64,000 bases of DNA from Microbulbifer agarilyticus (GTDB taxonomy: Bacteria; Pseudomonadota; Gammaproteobacteria; Pseudomonadales; Cellvibrionaceae). Made by a program: the position numbers and the translations under genes. The stretch lies in NCBI RefSeq assembly GCF_001999945.1, contig NZ_CP019650.1, forward strand, positions 434,001 through 498,000. Direction: 5' to 3'. Below are positions 41,096 to 49,335 of this stretch, piece after piece. Each line of letters opens with the position of its first letter. Position 1 is the stretch's first letter. Under the pieces are notes generated by a model, which saw only the letters and a list, made by a program, of their open reading frames with translations, had not been told where the DNA came from and did not search any database.

Positions 41096-41271
41096 GGTTC
41101 CATCCCTGAACTTATTACTGGGCGCATATCCGTTGCGCTTTATTTAGGGGGTACCAATTAGGTACGTCAGTGCAGGGAGTTTAGGTCGGAGCGGGTAGGA
41201 TTGCCGGGCCTGACGCCCGGCGGTCACGAATTTTGTCGGGCTAATTCGCCCGGTCATCCATTGGCAATGGC

Positions 41272-41661
41272 TCAGCCGAGCCAGCGCGGCAGTAGGATGC
41301 AGGCCCAGGTGCTGACCCACAACAGCAGGGATATGGAAACCGCGGCGGAGCCCGTGTCTTTGGCAATTTTCGACAGCGGGTGCTTCTCCGGGCCAATCCG
41401 GTCGACCACGGCCTCCACTGCACTGTTCATCAGCTCGACGATCATCACCAGCAGGGTGACGCCGATCAGCAGAGCGCGCTCGACACCGGATTCACCGAGC
41501 CACAGGGCGGCAGGGATCAGGATAATCGAGAGGGAGACTTCCTGGCGAAAGGCTGCTTCGTTGCGCCAGGTTGCGAGTAGCCCCTGACGGGAATACTCGG
41601 TGGCGTCGATTAGGCGGGAGATGCCGGTTTTTCCGGGTTTGTTCACAAACTGCTCTTCCAT
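41272..41661 (-). CDS. dgkA: Diacylglycerol kinase (prokaryotic DgkA type)
   Basis: A 129-residue inner-membrane enzyme that phosphorylates diacylglycerol to phosphatidic acid, recycling lipid from envelope polymer synthesis. The N-terminus ATEYSRQGLLATWRNEAAFRQE, the signature ELMNSAVEAVVDRIG and KDTGSAAVSISLLLW are all typical, with three transmembrane helices. The ATG at 41661 matches the family length; the frame extends 21 codons upstream into the rpoD terminator region and is not needed. It lies downstream of rpoD on the same strand, separated by a terminator. Confidence 0.93.
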   Translation of the reverse strand: MEEQFVNKPGKTGISRLIDATEYSRQGLLATWRNEAAFRQEVSLSIILIPAALWLGESGVERALLIGVTLLVMIVELMNSAVEAVVDRIGPEKHPLSKIAKDTGSAAVSISLLLWVSTWACILLPRWLG

Positions 41662-41722
41662 TGTTTTTCTGATGCTCCGTTGCCGTGGATGTTCATCCGT
41701 TTGCAATAAAATCGTGGCCCAC

Positions 41723-41749
41723 AAAAAAGCCCGGCGAGCCGGGCTTTTT
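41723..41749 (-). terminator. Intrinsic terminator downstream of rpoD
   Basis: AAAGCCCGGC / GCCGGGCTTT hairpin with A and T runs on both sides. On the minus strand it ends the rpsU-dnaG-rpoD transcript before dgkA. Confidence 0.93.
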
Positions 41750-41780
41750 CAAGTATGGACAACATTTCCGTGATGGAAAG

Positions 41781-43622
41781 TTACTCGTCCAAGAAGCTGC
41801 GCAGGTGCTCGGAGCGCGAAGGGTGGCGAAGTTTGCGCAGTGCCTTGGCTTCGATCTGACGGATACGCTCACGGGTAACGTCGAACTGCTTGCCCACTTC
41901 CTCGAGGGTGTGGTCGGTGTTCATATCGATACCAAAGCGCATGCGCAGTACCTTCGCTTCCCGTGCGGTCAGGCCGCCCAGCACAGAGCGGGTTGCATCG
42001 TGCAAGCCTGTGGAGGTCGCGGTGTCCACCGGGGAAGACTGGTTCTGGTCTTCGATAAAGTCGCCCAGATGGGAGTCTTCATCATCGCCGATCGGCGTTT
42101 CCATGGAGATCGGTTCTTTGGCGATCTTCAGGACTTTGCGTACCTTGTCTTCCGGCATTTCCATGCGTTCGCCCAGCTCTTCCGGGGTCGGCTCACGGCC
42201 CATCTCCTGCAGCATCTGACGGCTGATACGATTGAGCTTGTTGATGGTCTCAATCATATGCACCGGAATACGGATGGTGCGCGCCTGATCGGCAATAGAG
42301 CGGGTGATCGCCTGGCGAATCCACCAGGTTGCATAGGTGGAGAACTTGTAACCGCGGCGGTATTCGAACTTGTCTACCGCCTTCATCAGGCCGATGTTGC
42401 CTTCCTGAATCAGGTCCAGGAACTGCAGGCCGCGGTTGGTGTATTTCTTGGCGATAGAAATAACCAGACGCAGGTTGGCCTCAACCATTTCTTTTTTGGC
42501 GCGGCGAGAGCGAGCCTCACCGATGGACATGCGACGGTTGATCTCTTTGATCTGGCCAACGTCCAGTTGCGCCTTGTCCTGAGCGTGTTGCAACTTGCGT
42601 TGTGCACGCTGGATTTCTTCGGATACCTGGCGCAGCGCGTCCGAGTAGTCGCGCTTCTTCTTGATGATCGCCGGGATCCAATCTTCGTTGGTCTCGTTGC
42701 CGGGGAATTCCTTGATAAAGGTTTTACGCGGCATGCGGGCACGCTTGATACACAGGTTCATCACCAGACGTTCCTGGGCGCGTACTTCATCGAGAATATC
42801 GCGGACTGCGGTGTACAGAGGATCGAACTGCCGCGGGGCCAGTTTGAAGAAACGGAATACTTCGCCCACGGCTTCCAGGGCGGCGCCGGCTTCTTTGGAG
42901 TCGCGGCCGTGCTTTTTGATCGCAGCGTCCGCTTTCTTCTGCGCGGCGATCAGTGCGTTCATGCGCTCGGCGAGTTCTTCTGGGTCGATACCGCCGGGGT
43001 TTTCTTCCTCTTCCTCGTCGTCAGAATCGTCGTCGCCGTCCTCGGATTTGGCTTGCGCGGCCTGGCCGGCCTGCGCACCCGGAGGCACATCTTCGGCAGG
43101 GTCGAGCCAGCCGGCGATCACGTCGGGGACGCGGCGCTCTTCTTTCTCGATCAGCGCGTACTCGTCGATGATGTGCTGCACGGCACCCGGCCAGTAGGCG
43201 AGGGCGGCCATCAGTTCACGCAGGCCTTCTTCGATGCGCTTGGCGATGGCGATTTCGCCTTCGCGGGTAAGCAGTTCCACGGTGCCCATCTCACGCATGT
43301 ACATGCGTACGGGGTCGGTGGTACGGCCTACGTCGGATTCTACGGCAGCGAGCGCGGCGGCGGCTTCGGCGGCGGCGATTTCATCAGCGGAGCTGTCGCC
43401 TTCGGCCATCAACAGTTCTTCGGCATCTGGTGCTTGTTCAAACACCTTGATACCCATGTCGTTGATCATGCCGATGATGTCTTCCACCTGATCGGGATCA
43501 GAGATGTCCTCTGGCAGGTGGTCATTCACTTCCGCATACGTGAGGTAGCCCTGCTCTTTACCGCGGGCAATCAGTTCTCGAATGCGGGAGGTGGTTTTTT
43601 GCTGTTGGGTTTTGTCGGTCAT
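41781..43622 (-). CDS. rpoD: RNA polymerase primary sigma factor RpoD (sigma-70)
   Basis: The vegetative sigma factor, 613 residues. Region 1.1 lies at the N-terminus; region 1.2 ([23 protein letters not shown]), an acidic non-conserved insertion with [14 protein letters not shown], region 2 ([25 protein letters not shown], then [39 protein letters not shown]), region 3 and region 4 ([34 protein letters not shown]) follow in order. The ATG at 43622 is preferred over a TTG two codons upstream because AGGG lies about 8 bases before it. Last gene of the rpsU-yqeY-dnaG-rpoD block. Confidence 0.97.
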   Translation of the reverse strand: MTDKTQQQKTTSRIRELIARGKEQGYLTYAEVNDHLPEDISDPDQVEDIIGMINDMGIKVFEQAPDAEELLMAEGDSSADEIAAAEAAAALAAVESDVGRTTDPVRMYMREMGTVELLTREGEIAIAKRIEEGLRELMAALAYWPGAVQHIIDEYALIEKEERRVPDVIAGWLDPAEDVPPGAQAGQAAQAKSEDGDDDSDDEEEEENPGGIDPEELAERMNALIAAQKKADAAIKKHGRDSKEAGAALEAVGEVFRFFKLAPRQFDPLYTAVRDILDEVRAQERLVMNLCIKRARMPRKTFIKEFPGNETNEDWIPAIIKKKRDYSDALRQVSEEIQRAQRKLQHAQDKAQLDVGQIKEINRRMSIGEARSRRAKKEMVEANLRLVISIAKKYTNRGLQFLDLIQEGNIGLMKAVDKFEYRRGYKFSTYATWWIRQAITRSIADQARTIRIPVHMIETINKLNRISRQMLQEMGREPTPEELGERMEMPEDKVRKVLKIAKEPISMETPIGDDEDSHLGDFIEDQNQSSPVDTATSTGLHDATRSVLGGLTAREAKVLRMRFGIDMNTDHTLEEVGKQFDVTRERIRQIEAKALRKLRHPSRSEHLRSFLDE

Positions 43623-43859
43623 GCACAACCCTGAATTCTGGGGATTGATAGTCTGGACTTTTGTCTGGACAAAGACGCGGGATTATAGCGTATTTGCGAT
43701 AGCAATAACCACTATGACTGTCAAGGCAGATGGCGTGGTTCAGGGGGTCCGAGCGCGCTTGTCTTTGGTTTCCCCCCGGCTAATGACGGCGGGCCTGTGT
43801 ATATGGTGCTGGCGGCGGGGAATTCAAGGGGGGAAGACAGAAAACCTTTTGCGGTGTTG

Positions 43860-45929
43860 TCAGTCTTGCTTGCGACGAAATTGCGCCAGTAGCGCCAGCT
43901 GATCGGCGCTTAACTGGTTGCCGTTGCTCTTCAGCTGGTCCAGCAGGCCCCGCTTGCGCTCGCGTTCGGCGGCGAGGTCCAGAGTGCGCAGGCAGTCGCT
44001 GAATTCGGTGTTCGGGTCGTACTCCATCGCCTGGCCCTGGCTGCCGACAATGGGGTGGCTCATGGCGAGGCGCGGCAATAACTCGCGGGCTTCCTTGCTT
44101 TCCAGATTGAGCAAGCGGCCGAACAGCTGATTGCTGTTGAGGCCGGGATTTTTGTGCAAAACCTGCAGAATTTCGCCGAACAGCCGCAAATCAGAGTCGT
44201 TACTGGCGCTAAATCGACTGCTGTCCTCGATCGTCTCTGCCAGCTGCGGGTGGTGCAGCAGCAGCGCGATCAGCATGCGTTCGGCGGGCAGGCGGTACTG
44301 CCCGCTGCGGCGGCGCGGACCGTCCTGGACTGCCGGGGTTTCTTCCGGATAGTACTGAGGGTCCTGTGGTATTCCGCCTTCGTCGTAGTCGGGTGGGGGG
44401 CCGTCGTAGGTCGCTGCGAGTGGCGCTTCGTCACCATAGGGTGGCGGAGTTGCTTCCCCGGCAGGGGAGTTTGCCACGGGCGCCGCAGAGGGGGCGGATA
44501 CCGGCTTGGCCGCTGGTGTAGTTCCTGGCTTCGCTGCAGGTTGGGGCGCGGGCTGGGACTGGCGCGCCAGCTCGGCGCTGCGGGCTTTTTCCGCGGCGAT
44601 AATCTCTTCCAGCATGTCCTGTTCGAGGCCGGTGCGTCGCGCCAGTTGCTGGAACATGAGTTGGCGGTAGACGCCGGCGGGCAGTCGGTCGAGCAAGGGG
44701 GCGGCGGCCTTCGACAGGCGCGCGCGCCCATCCATGGTCTGAATATTGATGCCTTCGCCGAGTAGGTCGAACAGGAAATCTTCCAGTGGACGGCCCTGCT
44801 CATCGATCAGCTGATTGAAGCGTTCTCCGCCGATCTGGCGCACCAGAGTGTCTGGGTCTTCCCCTTCCGGGAGTAGCAGAAAGCGCAGGCTGCGGCCGTC
44901 CTGCATGTGCGGCAGGCCGGCTTCCAGTGCCCGGCGGGCAGCGGTGCGGCCGGCCTTGTCGCCATCGAAACAGAAAACGACTTCCTGAGTGTGGCGGAAC
45001 GCCAGTTGGATGTGGTCTTCACCGCAGGCAGTGCCGAGGGTGGCGACGGCGCAGCGGATGTCGAACTGGGCCAGTGCCACCACATCCATATAGCCTTCCA
45101 CCACGATCAGCCGCTTGAGCTCGCGGTTGGCTTGGCGCGCTTCCCACAGACCGTAGAGTTCGCGGCTCTTATGGAAAATCGGGGTTTCCGGTGAATTCAG
45201 GTATTTGGGCTTGTCGTCCCCCAGCACCCGGCCGCCGAAGGCGATGGTGCGCCCGCGCTGGTCGCGGATCGGAAACATGATGCGGTTGCGAAAGCGGTCG
45301 TAATGATGGCGCTTGGCGGGTTCGGATTTGCCTGCATTGCCGTCACTGTCCTGGCGGCGGATCGCCAGCCCGGCAAGTTCCAGCTGGGCGGCTTTCTCCG
45401 AGCTGGTGCCCAGCTGGTTCAGCAGGTTATCCCACCCGGGCGGCGCCAGACCGATACCGAATTCCTTGCAGATCGCGCCAGACAACCCGCGGTTCTTCAG
45501 GTAGGTGATGGCGGGTGTGGAGACCTTGTGGTCTCGCAGTTTCTCGCGGTAGAACTCCGCGGCCTTTTCTGTGAGCTGGTAGAGGGACTGGCTTTCCTGT
45601 TGGCGCTTGAGCTGGCCCGCATCCATTTTTTCCCGCGGGACTTCCAGGCTCAGGCTGGCGGCGAGCTTTTCCACTGCCTCCGGGAATGGCAGGCGGTCGT
45701 ATTCCATCAGGAAGCCAACGGCATTGCCGCTGGCACCGCAGCCGAAGCAATAATAGAACTGCTTGTCCGGGCTTACGGTAAAGGAGGGGGTTTTTTCGTC
45801 GTGAAATGGGCAGCAGGCGGAATAGTTTTTCCCGGTTTTGCGCAGCTTAACGCGGCTATCGACGACCGGAACAATGTCGGCGCGGGCCAACAGGTCGTCG
45901 ATAAAATACTGCGGGATCTTGCCTGCCAT
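43860..45929 (-). CDS. dnaG: DNA primase
   Basis: Makes RNA primers for DNA replication. 689 residues: CHC2 zinc-binding domain (Cys40, His43, Cys61, Cys64), catalytic core with LIVVEGYMDVVALAQF and the TOPRIM acidic cluster FCFDGDKAGRTAA, then a long Pro/Ala-rich linker (about 460-545) and a C-terminal helicase-binding domain (AERMLIALLLHHPQLA to the end). E. coli DnaG is 581 residues, so the linker accounts for most of the extra length. It lies between yqeY and rpoD. Confidence 0.97.
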   Translation of the reverse strand: MAGKIPQYFIDDLLARADIVPVVDSRVKLRKTGKNYSACCPFHDEKTPSFTVSPDKQFYYCFGCGASGNAVGFLMEYDRLPFPEAVEKLAASLSLEVPREKMDAGQLKRQQESQSLYQLTEKAAEFYREKLRDHKVSTPAITYLKNRGLSGAICKEFGIGLAPPGWDNLLNQLGTSSEKAAQLELAGLAIRRQDSDGNAGKSEPAKRHHYDRFRNRIMFPIRDQRGRTIAFGGRVLGDDKPKYLNSPETPIFHKSRELYGLWEARQANRELKRLIVVEGYMDVVALAQFDIRCAVATLGTACGEDHIQLAFRHTQEVVFCFDGDKAGRTAARRALEAGLPHMQDGRSLRFLLLPEGEDPDTLVRQIGGERFNQLIDEQGRPLEDFLFDLLGEGINIQTMDGRARLSKAAAPLLDRLPAGVYRQLMFQQLARRTGLEQDMLEEIIAAEKARSAELARQSQPAPQPAAKPGTTPAAKPVSAPSAAPVANSPAGEATPPPYGDEAPLAATYDGPPPDYDEGGIPQDPQYYPEETPAVQDGPRRRSGQYRLPAERMLIALLLHHPQLAETIEDSSRFSASNDSDLRLFGEILQVLHKNPGLNSNQLFGRLLNLESKEARELLPRLAMSHPIVGSQGQAMEYDPNTEFSDCLRTLDLAAERERKRGLLDQLKSNGNQLSADQLALLAQFRRKQD

Positions 45930-45958
45930 AGGTCGTTAATCTAACTGCCTGACAGGCG

Positions 45959-46402
45959 TTAGAAGGAGGCCTTTACCAGCTTGCTTACTGCGCCCATGTC
46001 GGCGCGGCCCTGTACCTGCGGCTTCACCAGTGCCATCACCTTGCCCATGTCGGCCATGCTGGCGGCGCCGGTTTCTTTGACTGCCGCGGCTACGATTTCC
46101 TGAATCTCCGCCTCGCTCAGCTGCTCCGGCAGGAAGTCCTGGATCACGTTGATTTCCTGCTGCTCCACTTCGGCAAGCTCCGGGCGGCCGGCCTTTTCAT
46201 ACTGGGTGATGGAGTCGCGGCGCTGCTTGGTCATTTTGTCCAGCAGGGCCAGGATGCGAGCGTCGTCCAGCTCGATACGCTCATCGACCTCCACGCGCTT
46301 AATCTCTGCATTGATCAGGCGTAGGGTCGCCAGACGTGCCTTTTCGCGGGCCTTCATGGCGTCTTTGGTAGCAGTAGCGAGAGTTTCCTTGAGTGTGCTC
46401 AT
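45959..46402 (-). CDS. yqeY: GatB/YqeY-domain protein
   Basis: A 147-residue two-domain helical protein related to the tail of GatB, the glutamyl-tRNA(Gln) amidotransferase subunit. Typical parts are MKAREKARLATLRLINAEIK at the start and the C-terminal domain FLPEQLSEAEIQEIVAAAV with MGKVMALVKPQVQGRADMGAVSKLV. Its cellular role is not established. The ATG at 46402 begins the conserved region; 13 upstream codons in frame are not needed. Its place between rpsU and dnaG is a conserved gammaproteobacterial arrangement. Confidence 0.93.
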   Translation of the reverse strand: MSTLKETLATATKDAMKAREKARLATLRLINAEIKRVEVDERIELDDARILALLDKMTKQRRDSITQYEKAGRPELAEVEQQEINVIQDFLPEQLSEAEIQEIVAAAVKETGAASMADMGKVMALVKPQVQGRADMGAVSKLVKASF

Positions 46403-46611
46403 TGGGCGTTGTCCGGTTCTGGTTGCGGAAGATGGTAACAAGGCGGCTAAGCATAGCGCCTAGGGGGGAGCGGCTGAAGTGCCAGGCTTCGATAAATAAG
46501 CGCAAGAAATAGAAAACGGCGCGCGAGTGACCTCGGGCGCCGTTTCAGATCGCGAACCGCGTTCGCGTCAGCGTGCTGTGAGCGAGAGACCGGGCTCAGG
46601 CCCGGCAAAAC

Positions 46612-46827
46612 TCAGTAGAGACGCTGGAACTTGCGGTTTTCGCGCTGCATTTTCTTGGCGTGGCGCTTAACAGCAGCCGCAGCCTTGCGCTTGCGAACAG
46701 AAGTTGGCTTCTCGTAAAACTCGCGACGACGTACTTCGGAGAGTACACCGGCTTTTTCGCAGGAGCGCTTGAAGCGGCGCAGAGCGATGTCAAATGGCTC
46801 GTTGTCTTTGATGCGTACTGAGGGCAT
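46612..46827 (-). CDS. rpsU: 30S ribosomal protein S21
   Basis: A 71-residue, very basic ribosomal protein that assists translation initiation. The sequence [20 protein letters not shown] to the basic tail [10 protein letters not shown] matches S21 along its whole length. It is the first gene of the rpsU-yqeY-dnaG-rpoD block and divergent from tsaD across a 462-bp gap. Confidence 0.97.
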   Translation of the reverse strand: MPSVRIKDNEPFDIALRRFKRSCEKAGVLSEVRRREFYEKPTSVRKRKAAAAVKRHAKKMQRENRKFQRLY

Positions 46828-47289
46828 TAGATTACCTGTAAAATTCGTTTCTCTCGGCCAGAATCCCTAAAGCAATACTTACTAGTAATACTACTGGTAA
46901 CGCGCACAGGGACTGGCGGGGCCTATCCGGCAAAATGTATATCTCGCAGATACAAGCCGGAGGCCGGTTCACAGCGAGGGCGCAAATTCTATACAGATGA
47001 TTTCGCCTTCGCAAGCCTTGTGGATGCAATCGCGCCAACCCGGTGCCAGCCGGTGCCACACGGGCGTTGCGACTGGATAGACGGTTTCTACGCTGGCTCG
47101 GTTACACCCTACCCGGGCCGGTAAATATAGTCGCCCTAACCAAAGGGGGCTGACTTCGGTGCAGTGCGGCGGATTTCTGGCCCACGTGAGAGTATGATAG
47201 CGCCCCCGCACGGGGGTTAACGCCGGTAGTTTGACCGGTTTTGATGCTTTTTCGGTTAATTTGTCACTATTAAAGGAAAGTCGGGCACT
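46828..47289. promoter_or_regulatory. Divergent rpsU/tsaD intergenic region
   Basis: 462 bp holding promoters for the ribosomal-protein/primase/sigma block on one side and tsaD on the other. A CCCCCG-CA-CGGGGG hairpin (47203-47216) is followed by an imperfect CCGG stem, so the tsaD leader may be structured. A minus-strand frame at 46969-47442 runs back into tsaD and is rejected as a shadow. Otherwise nothing is recognised. Confidence 0.45.
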
Positions 47290-48330
47290 GTGCGAGTACT
47301 CGGAATAGAAACGTCCTGCGATGAAACCGGAGTGGCCCTGTACGACAGCGAACAGGGTCTGCTTGGTCACACGCTCTACAGTCAGGTAAAACTGCACGCA
47401 GACTACGGTGGTGTGGTGCCCGAGCTTGCCAGCCGCGACCATGTGCGCAAACTGTTGCCACTGGTGCGCGAAGTGATGGCGCAGAGCAATACTCGCGCCG
47501 AAGATATCGACGGTGTGGCCTATACCGCGGGCCCGGGCTTAATTGGCGCGCTGATGGTGGGCGCCTGTGCTGGCCGCGCCATTGCCTACGGCTGGGATGT
47601 TCCGGCGATCGGTGTGCACCATATGGAGGGGCATTTGTTAGCCCCGATGTTGGAGGATAACCCGCCGGAATTCCCGTTTGTGGCACTGCTGGTTTCCGGC
47701 GGCCATACCCAGCTGGTGGACGTGCAGGGATTGGGGCAATACGAGTTGCTGGGCGAATCCCTGGACGACGCCGCCGGTGAGGCTTTCGACAAAGCGGCCA
47801 AAATGCTCGATCTGGATTACCCCGGTGGCCCGCGCCTCGCCGCGCTGGCGGAAAAAGGTGACCCGTTGCGCTTTACCTTCCCGCGCCCGATGACTGACCG
47901 CCCCGGGCTCGACTTCAGCTTCTCTGGCCTGAAAACGTTCACTCTTACCACCGTGAAAAAGCATGCACTGGAAGACGGCTTGCCGGATGAGCAGACCTGC
48001 GCGGATATCGCTGCAGCCTTCCAGGAAGCGGTGGTGGATACACTGGTGATCAAGTGTCGCCGGGCCCTCAAGCAGGCGAAGCGCAAGACTCTGGTGATTG
48101 CCGGCGGGGTTTCTGCAAACATCTTGCTGCGTCAGCGGCTGGAAGCGCGGCTCGCGGAAGACGGCTGCAGTGTGTATTACCCGCGCCAGGAATTCTGTAC
48201 CGACAACGGCGCGATGATCGCTTATGCCGGTTGCCTGCGCCTGCAGGCCGGGCAGCGTGCCGATCTCGAAATCGAAGTGCGCCCGCGCTGGCCGCTGACC
48301 GAATTGACCGGTGCGCTCGGTTCCCGTTAG
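47290..48330 (+). CDS. tsaD: tRNA N6-adenosine threonylcarbamoyltransferase TsaD
   Basis: Catalyses the last step of t6A37 synthesis in tRNAs that read ANN codons, with TsaB and TsaE. 346 residues: ASKHA-fold start [17 protein letters not shown], metal-binding [21 protein letters not shown] and [13 protein letters not shown]. The start is GTG at 47290 after AAAGGAAAG. It begins a plus-strand group with folB and folK; in Pseudomonas I recall plsY between tsaD and folB, which is missing here. Confidence 0.96.
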   Translation: MRVLGIETSCDETGVALYDSEQGLLGHTLYSQVKLHADYGGVVPELASRDHVRKLLPLVREVMAQSNTRAEDIDGVAYTAGPGLIGALMVGACAGRAIAYGWDVPAIGVHHMEGHLLAPMLEDNPPEFPFVALLVSGGHTQLVDVQGLGQYELLGESLDDAAGEAFDKAAKMLDLDYPGGPRLAALAEKGDPLRFTFPRPMTDRPGLDFSFSGLKTFTLTTVKKHALEDGLPDEQTCADIAAAFQEAVVDTLVIKCRRALKQAKRKTLVIAGGVSANILLRQRLEARLAEDGCSVYYPRQEFCTDNGAMIAYAGCLRLQAGQRADLEIEVRPRWPLTELTGALGSR

Positions 48331-48374
48331 CGGGCAAGCGCAGAATAAAAAGTAGAAATGAAAGGAGACGAGCG

Positions 48375-48743
48375 TTGGATATCGTTTACATCCGTGATTT
48401 GAAAGTCGAAACCATTATTGGCATTTACGACTGGGAGCGGGAAGTGCGCCAGACCGTGAGTCTCGATATCGAAATGGCGTTCGATATTCGTGAGGCCGCA
48501 CGCACGGACAATATCGAACACACGCTGAATTACAAAGCCGTTGCCAAACGCCTGATCGCGTTTATCGAAGGCAGCGAGTTTCTGCTGGTGGAAACCATGG
48601 CGGAACAGGCCGCCGAGATTGTGCGCAGCGAATTCAATGTGAGCTGGCTGCGCCTGCGTCTTTCCAAGCCGGGCGCCGTGCGCGGCGCGCGCGATGTGGG
48701 TGTCATCATAGAACGTGGTAAAAAACAGGCTGTGGAGGTCTGA
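48375..48743 (+). CDS. folB: Dihydroneopterin aldolase
   Basis: Folate biosynthesis enzyme that cleaves dihydroneopterin to 6-hydroxymethyl-dihydropterin and glycolaldehyde. 122 residues starting at TTG 48375 (AAAGGAGA 7 bases upstream): IYIRDLKVETIIGIYDWER, the Glu in LLVETMAEQAAEIV, and LRLSKPGAVRGARDVGVIIER. An upstream in-frame region overlaps tsaD and is not part of the gene. Next to folK, which acts on its product. Confidence 0.94.
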   Translation: MDIVYIRDLKVETIIGIYDWEREVRQTVSLDIEMAFDIREAARTDNIEHTLNYKAVAKRLIAFIEGSEFLLVETMAEQAAEIVRSEFNVSWLRLRLSKPGAVRGARDVGVIIERGKKQAVEV

Positions 48744-48746
48744 TCA

Positions 48747-49238
48747 ATGGCAATTGTCTACCTGAGTCTCGGTAGTAACATTGACCGTGAAAAACACTTG
48801 TGTGCCGCAATGGACGCATTGGTGGAAGCCTTTGGTGACCTGAAGATGTCCCAGGTTTACGAAAGCGAAGCGGTGGGCTTCGAGGGCGATAATTTTTATA
48901 ACCTGGTAGCGGCGATCGATACGGATTTATCGGTCGGCGAGCTGGCCCTGCGCCTGCGCGATATCGAAGATGCCAACGGCCGTGTGCGCAGTGGGCCGAA
49001 GTTCAGTGCGCGAACATTGGATATCGATATTCTCACTTACGATGATGTGGCTGGAGACGTGGATGGTGTCGCACTGCCGCGCGACGAAATCCTGAAGAAT
49101 GCATTCGTATTACTGCCGCTCTCCGAGGTGGCGCCAACGGACATGCACCCGGTTCAGGGCAAAACCTACCAGCAGTTGTGGGAAGAGTACGACCAGGCAT
49201 CGCAGAAACTGTGGGCTGTGGCGTTTGATTGGCCCTGA
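48747..49238 (+). CDS. folK: 2-amino-4-hydroxy-6-hydroxymethyldihydropteridine pyrophosphokinase
   Basis: Folate biosynthesis enzyme that transfers pyrophosphate from ATP to hydroxymethyl-dihydropterin. 163 residues: VYLSLGSNIDREKHL, YESEAVGFEGDNFYNLVAAIDTDL, GPKFSARTLDIDILTYDDV and LPRDEILKNAFVLLPLSEVAP are the HPPK signature segments. The start is 3 bp after folB, so the genes are coupled. After it the ancestral order breaks and the agarase region begins. Confidence 0.95.
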   Translation: MAIVYLSLGSNIDREKHLCAAMDALVEAFGDLKMSQVYESEAVGFEGDNFYNLVAAIDTDLSVGELALRLRDIEDANGRVRSGPKFSARTLDIDILTYDDVAGDVDGVALPRDEILKNAFVLLPLSEVAPTDMHPVQGKTYQQLWEEYDQASQKLWAVAFDWP

Positions 49239-49335
49239 TATGAGCGCATAGAAATATTGTAGACAATTAACATTTGGGTCATCCTTCGGCTATCGCATTC
49301 GCGAGCACCTAAAAAAGCCGATAAAGGAAATAAAA

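Noticed and set aside
41685..43634. A 649-codon open frame antisense to rpoD
   Set aside because: Frame-shadow produced by high third-position GC on the opposite strand; rpoD is conserved along its whole length and the antisense product has no recognisable domain.
46969..47442. Minus-strand frame overlapping the tsaD start
   Set aside because: Runs into the conserved N-terminus of TsaD in antisense; no ribosome site or known product.
48054..48374. N-terminal extension of FolB into tsaD
   Set aside because: Arg/Gly-rich antisense-like composition; the TTG at 48375 with AAAGGAGA gives the conserved FolB length.
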